Source: Zygosaccharomyces rouxii
Taxonomy: Eukaryota; Ascomycota; Saccharomycetes; Saccharomycetales; Saccharomycetaceae
Length of the DNA: 64,000 nt
Assembly: GCF_000026365.1 (NCBI RefSeq)
Contig: NC_012995.1
Location: 64,501 to 128,500 of the forward strand
Direction: 5' to 3'
Shown here piece by piece: positions 15,828 to 26,052 of the stretch. A model generated the notes under the pieces. The model searched no databases, had not been told where the DNA came from, and was given only the letters and a program-made list of their open reading frames with translations. Positions within the stretch are counted from its first letter, which is position 1. Each line of letters begins with the position of its first letter. Both the position numbers and the translations under genes were made by a program.

Positions 15828-18326
15828 ATGTCTCAGCGATTGATAATACCGACACTAATACCCGAATGGGCTAATCCACCACCATCGAATGAATCCGAAT
15901 CGTCGACACCTTTAAGGCGAAGTCAGTCAAGGGAATCGTCATCACAGTTAAGACCCACCTACCATGGGATTATTGAGTCGAATCTGGACTCTATTACTGT
16001 TCAAATCAAACCATTGGCATCGTTAATTGAACATGAAAATCGGCGCAAGATTAATGAATTCAATTTAGGTTCATCTATTGGATATGGTCAATTTGGTAAA
16101 GTTTACAAAGCCCGTTTACAAAATCATATATATGCTATCAAAAGTATTGCAAAGAAACCATGGAATGCTCAACAGTATTCTATGAATCAAACAATGAGAC
16201 AGATTAAATTATGGAGACATCAAGGCGGTGGTTATAACCTTACAGGTGATGAAGCAGTTATGATGATGAATGTACAAAAATGTCGATGGGAAATTTATAT
16301 CCTTAGCAAATTACGCTCACCTTATGTGGTACAGTTACACAAATTTTTGGATTCACCTGTGAGTAAAGCTATTTGGATAGTTAACGAATGGTGTAGCTTA
16401 GGCGAGCTGGAGTGGAAGAGAAATTCCGTGGATGAAATTCCAGTACAGTGGTCTCAAATGATAGGAGAGTGCGATGATGTATTAACATTTGTGGAAAAAG
16501 CATTACACGATTTGACACAAGGATTAGCGTATTTGAAGAGTCAAGGCTGTATTCATCGTGACATTAAGCCATCAAACATCTTAGTTGATGGTAAACAAAA
16601 GCTACTAAAATTATCAGATTTTGGTTGCTCAATTTTGTCACCGCAAGTATTGCCATTTGAAGATGATTCATTAACTGAGTGTTTCCAGGCGGAATTGAAT
16701 AAAATTGTAGGGACACCGGCTTTCATTGCACCTGAATTATGTCAATTCGGTAATCCAGGAGCAGATGATGTTAAGGATGGATTTAAATTAGACGTTTGGT
16801 CAACAGGTGTGACGTTATATGGATTATTGTACAACGAACTCCCGTTTTACGGTGAAAGCGAATTTGATACTTATCACAAAGTAATTCACAAGACATTGGA
16901 AAACCGTCTAAACGGTAATAGAGTTAACGATTTAATCATTGGTAGAATGCTAGAAAAGGATCCTCAGATTAGAATAGGTGCGGAAAAGTTACAAGAATTG
17001 GTAATACTGGACCATAAATCCTTTACTGCTTCTGTGAAACAGGGAAAACCTACAACAGCGGCAATAGCAAGAAAATCCACAACCGAAAAGCATCCAACGA
17101 GTATACAAAAGTTTTTCACCAAATTTTTCAAATTAAGGAAAAAGGATAAAAGTACAAAAAAATCTGTAGCCAAATCTTCGAATTCTTCCGCTAACTCTCC
17201 AACAATATCACCGGGAACTTTTAACTCAACAGTGGGTGCGCCACCAAACAGTGACCCCTTAAGTAAACCAAGCCCAAGTCCGAGACCCAGTCCATTCCCT
17301 CAAGATGACGATTTTAGCGAGCCAAGTCTACATTCATCATTATCGTCCTTTGAAGAACCTGTACAAGTCTCGGATCTTTTCAAGCAAGACAGTGCGCCTT
17401 TAAATAAACAAGTGAGCCCACCTCCAAGTGATAGTGGCATAGTAGAAAGTACAATGTCAGCATCGGAAAGCGAACCGCGCAGACTAGATGAATACCGACT
17501 TCCACGGTCCAGTCACAAGTCTTCTCATGCAACATCACCAGAACTTAGCCACCCACATGCGGGAAACACAAGCTTGGCAGATGCAAATTACGAGGATGAA
17601 CCAAGAAAACTTGATAGTTACGACCTTCCGCAACACCATGATTATCCAACCCATTCACGTCAATTTAGCACAGAAGTTTCAGAAATGCATTCTTCTCACG
17701 GTAGTTTTGAGTTGAAGACACCACCAGAACTAGCTCGCATGATCCATTCCCGACAACCAAGTAATTTGGATGGACAGACAAGCCGAGACATTAACCTAAC
17801 CAATCATTCACATCCTAGCTTTCAGCTGAGTTTGAAGGAGGGAACGGAGGATTCTTACTACGACACAAGCATCGCTAGCAAACAACCCAGTTTCCAATTA
17901 AGCGTACCTCCAGAGATAATCCAAGAGAGAAGTCCACCACCTGTAAATCCAACTCCACAACCATCAGGTGGGTCTAGAAATTTATACCAACACCGTCATC
18001 AACCTAATGCTAGCACTTCAACGTCCTCAAGTTCACCGATAAAGATCCCAACCCCGATGAAAGCTCTTATACACTTGGGGAATTCTCCGGTTAAAGAAGG
18101 AACAGCAACAGATACAGCACAACACGATTCTCCATTGAAGGACCAAGGACAAAATCAAGCTCATAAAGCTAACGGACTAGCCCACTCAAAGGATATTTCC
18201 AACTTCCAAAACTACATATTTCAGCAGGGAACTAACGACGCGGGACCACAGGACAAGCACAAATCAGTTCTTACAGAAGATCTTATTGAAAAGTATCTGA
18301 ACTACGCTGATAACAGTCAATCGTAA
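15828..18326 (+). CDS. ELM1: Serine/threonine protein kinase Elm1
   Basis: Elm1 is one of the yeast LKB1-like kinases. It phosphorylates Snf1 and Gin4-type kinases and works at the bud neck in septin organisation, morphogenesis and the spindle position checkpoint. The 832-residue protein starts with IPTLIPEWANPP, as S. cerevisiae Elm1 does. The kinase domain spans about residues 77-395, with GYGQFGKVYKA, the VAIK-type YAIKSIAKKPWNAQQYS, HRDIKPSNIL, SDFG and FIAPELC. The long tail is Ser/Pro-rich and carries short conserved patches (KIPTPMKALIHL and a final YLNYADNSQ) that match the S. cerevisiae C-terminus. It is longer than S. cerevisiae Elm1 (640) by tail expansion. In S. cerevisiae it is YKL048C, next to CSE4; here MIH1 to ARP9 stand between them. 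Confidence 0.95.
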   Translation: MSQRLIIPTLIPEWANPPPSNESESSTPLRRSQSRESSSQLRPTYHGIIESNLDSITVQIKPLASLIEHENRRKINEFNLGSSIGYGQFGKVYKARLQNHIYAIKSIAKKPWNAQQYSMNQTMRQIKLWRHQGGGYNLTGDEAVMMMNVQKCRWEIYILSKLRSPYVVQLHKFLDSPVSKAIWIVNEWCSLGELEWKRNSVDEIPVQWSQMIGECDDVLTFVEKALHDLTQGLAYLKSQGCIHRDIKPSNILVDGKQKLLKLSDFGCSILSPQVLPFEDDSLTECFQAELNKIVGTPAFIAPELCQFGNPGADDVKDGFKLDVWSTGVTLYGLLYNELPFYGESEFDTYHKVIHKTLENRLNGNRVNDLIIGRMLEKDPQIRIGAEKLQELVILDHKSFTASVKQGKPTTAAIARKSTTEKHPTSIQKFFTKFFKLRKKDKSTKKSVAKSSNSSANSPTISPGTFNSTVGAPPNSDPLSKPSPSPRPSPFPQDDDFSEPSLHSSLSSFEEPVQVSDLFKQDSAPLNKQVSPPPSDSGIVESTMSASESEPRRLDEYRLPRSSHKSSHATSPELSHPHAGNTSLADANYEDEPRKLDSYDLPQHHDYPTHSRQFSTEVSEMHSSHGSFELKTPPELARMIHSRQPSNLDGQTSRDINLTNHSHPSFQLSLKEGTEDSYYDTSIASKQPSFQLSVPPEIIQERSPPPVNPTPQPSGGSRNLYQHRHQPNASTSTSSSSPIKIPTPMKALIHLGNSPVKEGTATDTAQHDSPLKDQGQNQAHKANGLAHSKDISNFQNYIFQQGTNDAGPQDKHKSVLTEDLIEKYLNYADNSQS

Positions 18327-18895
18327 TCATAAAAAGAGGCATTGAGGTCATCAATAGGCTTTTGAGCGAGTGGTCAATGAACGGATGACCTCATCGCGAA
18401 ATTAGTGAGCGCCGCGTTTGAATATTTTTCTTTTTCATTGTGGGAACTCAATGCGTTCAAACATCAAGACCTCCTACTGTAGGCCGCAAACAAAAAAGAT
18501 CTGAAGGGGATCAATCTTCTACAACTTCTCGCACTATTCCTTTGTTACTAGTTCTTAAGAGACGAGTATTGAGTGGAGTTGCTTAACAACTTCTGGTAGC
18601 GTTGGCGAAGTTGACTGAATTTTGGGAAGGTACTAGGAACGGACTTTTTAGCTGGAGGAAACCCGGCCAATATCGAAATAGAATTAATTGTATTAGGGCT
18701 TGTACGTATGAGATTTTAACAAAAAGTAAGAGATTTGATAAAAGCGGATATAGGTAAATCAGAAATAGCGATAACCAAATCCGAGATCTCAGTTCAATTC
18801 AATAGATTCGTTTGTTTACCTTCAATTGGTTATTTGTGTCACTTGCTGCAAGGTGAAATATTGGTTTCCTTTTGGGGTCAGATCAAAACCAAATC
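18327..18895 (+). promoter_or_regulatory. ELM1-MIH1 intergenic region with a hairpin after ELM1
   Basis: About 570 bp between genes in the same direction. Close to the ELM1 stop there is a perfect 10-bp inverted repeat, TGAGGTCATC at 18343-18352 and GATGACCTCA at 18384-18393. It could fold in the ELM1 3' UTR or bind a dimeric factor. The rest is the MIH1 promoter, without a motif I can name. Confidence 0.4.
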
Positions 18896-20683
18896 ATGGT
18901 AAGATTTCTGTCTTTTAATTCTCCAAATGAGACCGATGTTGATGATAGTAATAAAAACGGTAACAATCTAATGCGTAAGATGGCGTTAGGTAGTAAGTTT
19001 GGTGATGAGAATGGGGGGCTGTTAAAGAATATTCATTCGTTTTTGAGACCAAGGAGAAGAAATAGTAATACGAGCGGTAGTACGAGCCGCAGTAGTGGTA
19101 AAGAGGAGGTATTAGACCAGGACCAGGACCAAGATCAGGATCAGGATCAGGATGAAGATATGAATGTTATGAATTTTAATTTTCAAGATGGCAGTTCAAG
19201 CCCATCATCGTCATCTGGATTTAATCAAAGTGGTAGTGCATCACCACTGCCCGCCATACGGAAAAGTGTTTCCACATTAATGACGGATACGAAGAACACT
19301 AATATTAGTGGTAATGTCAATACTAACAATAACCCTGTGGATCAGAACCTGGTAATGGAAGAACTCTTCAACCAGCCAATTCCGCCATCAAGATCTTTGC
19401 ACAGAAGTGGTAGTTCTGCATCTATAAGCCCCTCTAGAAGACCACCGGGTCTTTTTAGACATAGCAGTCTAAGTTCAAACCGTAAAGATCGCAAATCAAT
19501 GAGGAATGGTCCAAGAATGGGCGGCAGTCTGCGTAAGATGAGTACAATGGATTCACCTGTAAGTGACATCTTCGGGCCACCGCCTCCTAAATTTCATTCA
19601 AGGTCAAGTAGTAACTCACTTCACACTACTAGAAGGAAGGCTATAGAATCTAGACTTTCACAGAGTTCCATACCTCATTTTTATGATGAAAACTGTTCAT
19701 CTGATAATTACCCAAGAATTACCGCGGAAACTTTACAAACAATTATGGATTACGGTATCCATAAACCTCAATATGACTCGTTCTGTATCATCGACTGTAG
19801 ATTCGAATACGAGTTCAAGGGGGGTCATATTAGCAATGCATTAAACATTTGTTCAAGGGAAGGCTTGGAACTGGAATTTATCCAAGAAATACGTCCCTTC
19901 CCCACACTTTTGATCTTTTATTGTGAATTCAGTGCTTACAGAAGTCCATTAATGGCGTCACATTTAAGAAACTGTGATCGTATCTCTAATTATGAAGAGT
20001 ACCCAAATCTTTTCTATCCAGATATTTTAATTTTGGAAGGTGGTTATAAAAGTTTCTTTGATAAATTTCCACATCTTTGTTACCCATGTAATTACGTGAG
20101 AATGAATTCCACAGAAAATTTAAACGATAGAGATCAAGAACTGGATAGATTCAGACAAGATTCTAAGAAGATGGTCTCTAGAAATAGCTCCTCAAGCCGG
20201 ATAACTACAATGTCAATGTCGACGTCATCCATCATTAATAAACAGCCACTACAACCAACAAGGGGACCATCACTCACTCATAAAACCAACAGTTCAACGT
20301 CATCACCTTTCTTCAAATATGAACCACCTCCAAAACTTTCATTATCCAAACATGGAAATAGTCCATTTCTCAGCAGTGATGAATCTTGCTCTTCAAGTCG
20401 CATGTCATTCTCTAATAGTCCTAACTTAAGTTCTAGCAAGATGCTTGCTGTTGATGCATTGGAGGTAGAATCTTGTTACAGTTTTGACGATAATGAAAGT
20501 ACTTTTACAACATCACCAGGTCCATTTGGAACACCAACAATGAGCGGCGGTGGTGCTGGTCATGGTGGTGCTGGTCATTACAACAAGCATGATTTGGAGT
20601 ACAATAATAGTTCGTTAAATCCTGTCAAGAAATCACTATTCCCTGATATTTTGCTGGAAGAAGAAAACGAAAGGGTCAAATAA
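18896..20683 (+). CDS. MIH1: Cdc25-type mitosis-inducing protein phosphatase Mih1
   Basis: Mih1 removes the inhibitory tyrosine phosphate from Cdk1 and so opposes Swe1 at mitotic entry. The start is the ATG at 18896; earlier codons in the frame have no ATG. The 595-residue protein has a Ser-rich regulatory N-terminus with a DQ repeat (about residues 76-90). A rhodanese/Cdc25 domain follows at about 270-420: IIDCRFEYEFKGGHI, then the catalytic loop CEFSAYRSP, in which Cys343 and Arg349 form Cx5R. The adjoining YPDILILEGGYKSFF is typical of Cdc25. A Ser-rich tail follows. Position after the MSN2-type gene and before IMP2 equals YMR036C. Confidence 0.95.
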   Translation: MVRFLSFNSPNETDVDDSNKNGNNLMRKMALGSKFGDENGGLLKNIHSFLRPRRRNSNTSGSTSRSSGKEEVLDQDQDQDQDQDQDEDMNVMNFNFQDGSSSPSSSSGFNQSGSASPLPAIRKSVSTLMTDTKNTNISGNVNTNNNPVDQNLVMEELFNQPIPPSRSLHRSGSSASISPSRRPPGLFRHSSLSSNRKDRKSMRNGPRMGGSLRKMSTMDSPVSDIFGPPPPKFHSRSSSNSLHTTRRKAIESRLSQSSIPHFYDENCSSDNYPRITAETLQTIMDYGIHKPQYDSFCIIDCRFEYEFKGGHISNALNICSREGLELEFIQEIRPFPTLLIFYCEFSAYRSPLMASHLRNCDRISNYEEYPNLFYPDILILEGGYKSFFDKFPHLCYPCNYVRMNSTENLNDRDQELDRFRQDSKKMVSRNSSSSRITTMSMSTSSIINKQPLQPTRGPSLTHKTNSSTSSPFFKYEPPPKLSLSKHGNSPFLSSDESCSSSRMSFSNSPNLSSSKMLAVDALEVESCYSFDDNESTFTTSPGPFGTPTMSGGGAGHGGAGHYNKHDLEYNNSSLNPVKKSLFPDILLEEENERVK

Positions 20684-20894
20684 TTCTAACGATAATTACG
20701 ATTTTATTTTCTAATTTCTGTTGCATACCCATACCCATTCTAACAATAACTATTCAGTTCAAAGTTCGTATTTTTAATTTTTCCTTTTGGTTCATTTCAT
20801 TAACTTTACAACCCTGAATCTTTATTAATATATTACATAGAAATCGAGAGATTGAAAATAATGTAATGTGATCTTTAACAATGATAAATTCCCT

Positions 20895-21410
20895 TCATTC
20901 ACGCGTGGTTAAAATATTCTGTCTACCGGTACTCAACTGCAGATCTGCCCCCCATCGAGATGGTGGCCATATAACCTTAATAGCCTTACCAACAACCAAA
21001 CCTGTAGAAAGCGACCCAAAATTATTACTATCCACACTGTGGAACACGTTATCACCTTCAACCCATACGTGGTTCCTGGGTATATTAACCACACTACGTG
21101 GATACGGATGTCGCGTTTTTACAGAATCATATTGTATACCTTTAATCCTTTTACAATAAACTTTATTTGGATCCATTGGCGATTTGAAAAGTATAATATC
21201 ATCTCTGTTTAAATTAAATGCTTTCTTACAGTTAAATTTCCAAAGGAATACCCAATCGCTTGAAATTGACCTTTCGTTAGCGTTTAAAGTTGGTCTCATC
21301 GAAGAACCTTCAATCTTAGCGACATGGCAGACATTGTCATTGATCGTCATTATAACTGGAATCCATGTCAGTGTAATTAGGGAATATCTGAATGCTTTTT
21401 GAGAGGGCAT
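20895..21410 (-). CDS. IMP2: Mitochondrial inner membrane protease subunit 2
   Basis: Imp2 is one catalytic subunit of the inner membrane peptidase, which removes sorting signals from intermembrane-space proteins such as cytochrome c1. The 171-residue protein is a type I signal peptidase homolog. It has one N-terminal hydrophobic segment (about residues 10-23) and the catalytic Ser37 in EGSSMRPTL. The general-base Lys87 sits in VYCKRIKG, and HVWVEGDN and NFGSLSTGLVVGKA correspond to the later signal-peptidase boxes. Length agrees with the S. cerevisiae protein (about 177). It is divergent from RCH1, as YMR035W is from YMR034C. Confidence 0.95.
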   Translation of the reverse strand: MPSQKAFRYSLITLTWIPVIMTINDNVCHVAKIEGSSMRPTLNANERSISSDWVFLWKFNCKKAFNLNRDDIILFKSPMDPNKVYCKRIKGIQYDSVKTRHPYPRSVVNIPRNHVWVEGDNVFHSVDSNNFGSLSTGLVVGKAIKVIWPPSRWGADLQLSTGRQNILTTRE

Positions 21411-22069
21411 TGGCCAAAAATGTAATGGGTCAGATCTTGAATCGATGCTTCTTTACAATTACAAAGTGGACCCGCTTGTCATGTTTAAGGTGAGTTCGAA
21501 ATTTCTCGGATTCTTGAAACGTTTTGTCAACTGAGATGCGTTGACTACAACAGAATACAAAAGACTAGCAAGAATGAAGAATAGATTATAATAGATTATC
21601 CGACATTGATAAGAACTTCTCAATGTATTTACAGTTAAAGACAGCAATCACTGCAAACTATCGGTAATTGCATGCATAGGTCTCATCGAGGCTCGGAAGT
21701 CGCATTAAGAGAACAAGAGCAGATACGACTAAAGTGGCCAGCGAGCCACTCTCGAATAAGGCAGATCCAACCAGCAATAACCATTCCAATGATCGATTTC
21801 TAAACGTACCTTGTAGTTGATCGTTTTCAACCTTTTTCATCACATCTCATCACCTCGGGCCGAACCAGGTTGGATTGAGATGAGCATCAACTAGGTTCCG
21901 AATTTGATACCGATGAACTTTAACATATATTAAGGAACGATGAGTATAATCTATGGTGGAAACATGGCGAATGATCCAATAGAAAGCTACTAAGAAAGTT
22001 AGTATTCTTCACCTTTGCAAGTCTGTGAACTGCTTTTCGTGGTTTTTACCCTAGCGCTGTTCCTCAGAA
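21411..22069. promoter_or_regulatory. Divergent IMP2-RCH1 region with one small doubtful ORF
   Basis: About 660 bp between two divergent genes. On the minus strand a 60-codon ATG-initiated frame (21658-21840) would encode MKKVENDQLQGTFRNRSLEW followed by a hydrophobic segment. I cannot tie it to a known gene, so I do not annotate it as a CDS. The rest looks like ordinary promoter DNA. Confidence 0.4.
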
Positions 22070-23437
22070 ATGGCGTCTCGAAAAGACCAGTTCATGAAAA
22101 TATGGAATCATCCAGTGACAGACTTTCTCAGGGGTAAATGGTTTTTTTACATTTTAGCCATCTTCATATTACTTGCACATTTCTTCCCCAATTTTGCAGG
22201 TGATGATGGCATAATCAGAGGTCAGTACAGTATTGGATATGGAGCGGTTGCATGCATTTTTTTGAACAGCGGTTTAAACAACAAGACTAAACGGCTAATA
22301 GCTGAGATTTCCAATTGGAGAGCCCACATCACGGTAATTTTACTAAGCTTTTTCATAACCTCATCCATCGTGTTTGCATTTTGCTGTGCAATAAAGAAGG
22401 CTCATGATAAAAATATGGACGATTGGGTTTTAATCGGTTTTTTACTTATGGCGGCATCGCCAACAACGGTGGCCTCCAATGTAATGATGACCAGTCAAGC
22501 TGGCGGTAATGATCTTTTATGCACTTGTGAAGTCTTCATAGGTAACATTCTAGGGGCATTTGTTACTCCTGGTATTATTCAACTTTTCACAGATTCCGCA
22601 CTTTTCAAATTTGGTAACCCTGCGAATCATAGCAGCGTAAAGGACGTGTATCGTCGTGTTCTTTTCCAAGTGGGCCTTTCAGTGTTTGTACCATTAGCAA
22701 CAGGTCAAATTATTCAAAATGTTCTGCCGAAACCGACTCAAATATACTCAAATTTTCTGAAGAAATACCACCTAAAAATTGGGGCTTACATGTTACTTCT
22801 TATCATGTTTAATTCCTTCTCTACTGCTTTCAAGCAAAAGGCATTTACAGAGGTTTCTCATGCATGTATCATTTTCGTTTGCTTCTTCGATCTAGGCTTG
22901 TACCTTTTCTTTACGGGAATATGCTTCTTATGTGCTAGGCCTTATTTATTGCTGCTACTCTTTAAAAAGAAGCCAGTTAAAGGTGAATCGTCCAAGTTAT
23001 ACTACTATTCTTACGGGTTATTCCGGCCCTTTTATTACAATAAAAGAGATACTGTTTGCCTGTTGTACTGCGGACCCGCCAAGACTGCAGCCCTAGGAGT
23101 TTCCTTAGTCACTTCACAATATGGAGATGAGAAGTCCAATTTAGGTAAAATGTTGTTACCACTTGTCCTATACCAAGCCATACAGGTTTTGAGTGCAAGT
23201 TTCTTGGTCCCACTATTCAAATGGTGGTGTAGCGACGAGATTGCCAAATTGGAAGCGCAGAAGACTGATTTAGAGAAGAATCCTACAGGAAAGGGCGAGC
23301 ATGATAATTCATCAAATCAGGTCAATCAAGACGGTAATGTTGAAGAGCAGGAAAGTACTGATATGAGTAAAGACCAGCACACTGACGATTCTAAATCTCA
23401 ATTCTTTTCCACTATCAATGAAAGTGCATCTTACTAA
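22070..23437 (+). CDS. RCH1: Solute carrier 10-like membrane protein Rch1
   Basis: A 455-residue multispanning protein of the SBF/SLC10A7-like family, with about ten hydrophobic segments between residues 25 and 395 and a polar, acidic tail. In yeasts Rch1 is a plasma-membrane protein that limits cytosolic calcium. Visible family features include the motif GFLLMAASPTTVASNVMMT with a helix-breaking Pro, the CEVFIGNILGAFVTPG stretch and CGPAKTAALGVSLV near the C-terminal half. The start at 22070 gives MASRKDQFMKIWNHPVTDFL. Its position between IMP2 and ARP9 equals YMR034C. Confidence 0.93.
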   Translation: MASRKDQFMKIWNHPVTDFLRGKWFFYILAIFILLAHFFPNFAGDDGIIRGQYSIGYGAVACIFLNSGLNNKTKRLIAEISNWRAHITVILLSFFITSSIVFAFCCAIKKAHDKNMDDWVLIGFLLMAASPTTVASNVMMTSQAGGNDLLCTCEVFIGNILGAFVTPGIIQLFTDSALFKFGNPANHSSVKDVYRRVLFQVGLSVFVPLATGQIIQNVLPKPTQIYSNFLKKYHLKIGAYMLLLIMFNSFSTAFKQKAFTEVSHACIIFVCFFDLGLYLFFTGICFLCARPYLLLLLFKKKPVKGESSKLYYYSYGLFRPFYYNKRDTVCLLYCGPAKTAALGVSLVTSQYGDEKSNLGKMLLPLVLYQAIQVLSASFLVPLFKWWCSDEIAKLEAQKTDLEKNPTGKGEHDNSSNQVNQDGNVEEQESTDMSKDQHTDDSKSQFFSTINESASY

Positions 23438-23516
23438 ATAATCAAACATATTCGCATGTGTGCGTTGTAATTAATTATGATACTACATTCTTTTTTTACA
23501 ATATTTTATCTTAGAA

Positions 23517-25008
23517 TCAGAAAAACACATCCCAAAGAGAACTTGGTCCCATTAAATCGTAAATCTCTCTTGACAAATAGAAAGTATCCTTCGAATGTGC
23601 AAATATCTGTTTAGAAATCACTTGAGCTCCCAAAAATGGTATCTTCGCATATCCGTATTTCTTCCACTCGGGGAAATATTCAGGATACCTAGCAGCCTTT
23701 ATTACTGTAGCAGCTTGAACGTATTCCAGATTAGACACAGATCCACTGCCCATGAATTTATTCTTCTGCTTTACAGTTAGTGATTCCATAGCATTTTGTT
23801 CTCTTTTCGATCTTTCTTCCTCTGGCTCAGTTACTAGATGATCTTTAATAAGTTTACCTAAAAGCACATCCTTGAATCCCTGAATAGATGAAGTACCGCC
23901 GACAATAATTATATTTTCCCATATGGCTCTCAATTTAATGACATCATCAATTTGATCCAAAACTTTACCCACTCTATCAGAAATTCTATTTATCAATTCA
24001 TCACATCCTTGAAACCTTTGCTTTCCCACGGTGACACTATTACCTTCGTCATCTATAAATGTGTTTTTCTCCATCTGTGCATTTTTAATATTCTTTTCCT
24101 TCTTCTGCTTCTCCCTCTCTTCTAGAATTTCACGAGTATCACGTCCACTTGTCACAATAGCGGCCACGTCCAACGCACCCTCATCCTCTTCAGGATTTTC
24201 ATGAAATGTGAATGCAGAAGATTTCTTGGCATCATCACTTAACACTTCAAAAATGGAGGATTTCTTTAAACTTTCGATTGTATTTCCTGATAGTTCTGGA
24301 AGAATTCTGGCCAAATTTTCATTTATCGTATTACCACCATAGGGAATCGTCGATGTTAGTGGAACAAGAGGTGCATAATCTACCACTGGAATAATATCTG
24401 TGTGTGCAGTTCCAATATCGATAACACAACAGTTTTGTAAGGACCCCATTGCGTAAGTGGAGCTAAGCGCCGTTGATAGTAGCATGGCACCATTAACACG
24501 CAGCGCTTCAAACAGAAATTGTACAATAGATTCTAGTTGGAATTGCGACCAAGAATGGTGTGTCACTATGAAAACTGGGATGTTGGATAATTCCGCATCG
24601 AATGAATCAGGACCTTTCAAATTTGATCTCTTGGAGAGAATGGAAACATATATGAGCCTTAAAAAGAACAAAAATGCCTCTAGGTCTACAATAGAGCCAT
24701 TTTCAATTGGGTGTATCTCTTGAGATGTCTCTGTAGCTGATGATGAATATATTGGAACACCATCTGAATTTATAGTTTTAAATACACGGGTAGGGAATTC
24801 CATATCTGGCACTAGAAAAACATCATCGTGAAGACCAAACTGAACAACTGTAGTTTGAGATTTGGGATAAATTATCTAGATATAATAAATTAGTGGGTTA
24901 GTAACATGTACTTTAATTTCACTAGCATAGCTAAGAATACTTCAAATCTTGCGAAAAGAAGAAGAGAGTTGAACATACCAGTATGCTATCCAGCCTAAAG
25001 GGTGCCAT
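23517..25008 (-). CDS. ARP9: Actin-related protein Arp9, spliced
   Basis: Arp9 forms a heterodimer with Arp7 in the SWI/SNF and RSC chromatin-remodelling complexes in the nucleus. The gene has two exons: exon 1 at 25008-24979 (ten codons, [10 protein letters not shown]) and exon 2 at 24875-23517. Joined, they give 462 residues. Taking only the long downstream frame would lose the conserved start, since [15 protein letters not shown] lies upstream of any ATG in that frame. The actin fold is visible as the phosphate-loop-like [27 protein letters not shown] and [14 protein letters not shown]. The C-terminus SLWDVFF is close to the S. cerevisiae end. It converges with RCH1 and matches YMR033W. 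Confidence 0.95.
24876..24978 (-). other. Spliceosomal intron of ARP9
   Basis: A 103-nt intron with the yeast consensus at all three sites: 5' splice site GTATGT at 24978-24973, branch point TACTAAC at 24903-24897, and 3' splice site TAG ending at 24876. It interrupts the frame after codon 10, phase 0. Removing it restores a protein start that matches S. cerevisiae Arp9. I recall the S. cerevisiae gene having an intron at the same place. Confidence 0.95.
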
Positions 25009-25357
25009 AGTGCATTGACTTGAATACTATTTTCAATGGCTTTCCGATGCTCTTTTACCTTTAGCCTTTAAACTTAGTCTAAAGTTGCCAAAACTTTGAC
25101 TTCAAACTGATGTTGGAAAAACAGTGCATTTCGTCAAAAGTGACTGCATTTTAACTGATCTCATCGCAATTAAAGAAGGGCTTCTTGACGACTACAAGTA
25201 TTCATAACAGTAAGGTCAATCGAGTGGCGATAACTTAAACTACGATATTAAGCTACCATTTTATTTACTACTGTGTTCCACGGACAAGGCTTTACTCAAA
25301 GTCACCCATCGACAGAAGCATTAACGCGAAAACAAACCGTGTAAGCATATCAGGAAG
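25009..25357. promoter_or_regulatory. Divergent ARP9-CSE4 promoter region
   Basis: About 350 bp between the first exon of ARP9 and the CSE4 start, so it carries both promoters. No gene or clear factor site is recognised. Confidence 0.4.
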
Positions 25358-25957
25358 ATGGAGACTCGACAACTGGATGGTGCAGTTCACAATGGCTCAA
25401 GACTCTTAAGTCAGTTATCTGTAGAGCAAGAGCGAATTAACGAAAGGGCATCTCAGCTGCTGCAGCGTAATAGAGAGCGTAGGAGGTTATTACAACGTCA
25501 ACAAGAAAGAAGGCGATACGAGGGCCCACCACGGTCATTGATCAATCATGACTATGGTGCTCCTAGCAAGAACGTGGAAGAAAATAGGGAACAGGAAAGA
25601 ACTCAAATTAGACAGAGAAGACAAAGGATTAGATCTTCGCATAAGTTATCACAAAAGAGACGTACACCGAGTGATCAAGCTCTTTATGAGATAAGGAAAT
25701 ACCAGAGATCTACCGAATTGCTCATCTCAAAAATTCCATTTGCTAGATTGGTTAGGGAAGTTACTGAACAATTTACCACGGAAGAACAACAGCCGCGATG
25801 GCAATCAATGGCGGTACTAGCTCTCCAAGAAGCCAGTGAGGCCTATTTAGTGGGATTGCTAGAACATACGAATTTACTAGCACTTCATGCAAAAAGAATT
25901 ACAATCATGAGGAAAGATATGCAGCTAGCGAGAAGAATAAGAGGGCAGTTTCTTTGA
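25358..25957 (+). CDS. CSE4: Centromeric histone H3 variant (CENP-A)
   Basis: Cse4 replaces H3 in the single centromeric nucleosome and founds the kinetochore. The 199-residue protein has a histone fold over about residues 105-197 that is very close to S. cerevisiae Cse4: [20 protein letters not shown], then [20 protein letters not shown] and [18 protein letters not shown]. The loop-1 region ([11 protein letters not shown]) is longer than in ordinary H3, which marks the CENP-A targeting domain. The N-terminal tail has a helix-prone basic stretch, [17 protein letters not shown], resembling the essential END domain, but the acidic linker of S. cerevisiae is shortened. The presence of Cse4 implies point or similar centromeres elsewhere; none is in this window. 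Confidence 0.97.
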   Translation: METRQLDGAVHNGSRLLSQLSVEQERINERASQLLQRNRERRRLLQRQQERRRYEGPPRSLINHDYGAPSKNVEENREQERTQIRQRRQRIRSSHKLSQKRRTPSDQALYEIRKYQRSTELLISKIPFARLVREVTEQFTTEEQQPRWQSMAVLALQEASEAYLVGLLEHTNLLALHAKRITIMRKDMQLARRIRGQFL

Positions 25958-26052
25958 ATAAAAAAAAGATAACGAATTGACAACAAAACTAAAGAATTAC
26001 ATATGGAAACTCATATACCATAATTATGATGCATGGAAATAAACTGAGGATA

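Noticed and set aside
21998..22004. TACTAAC on the minus strand as a branch point of a hidden intron
   Set aside because: A TAG follows at a suitable distance, but no GTATGT-type 5' site and no coding exon are found on that strand; RCH1 occupies the other side.
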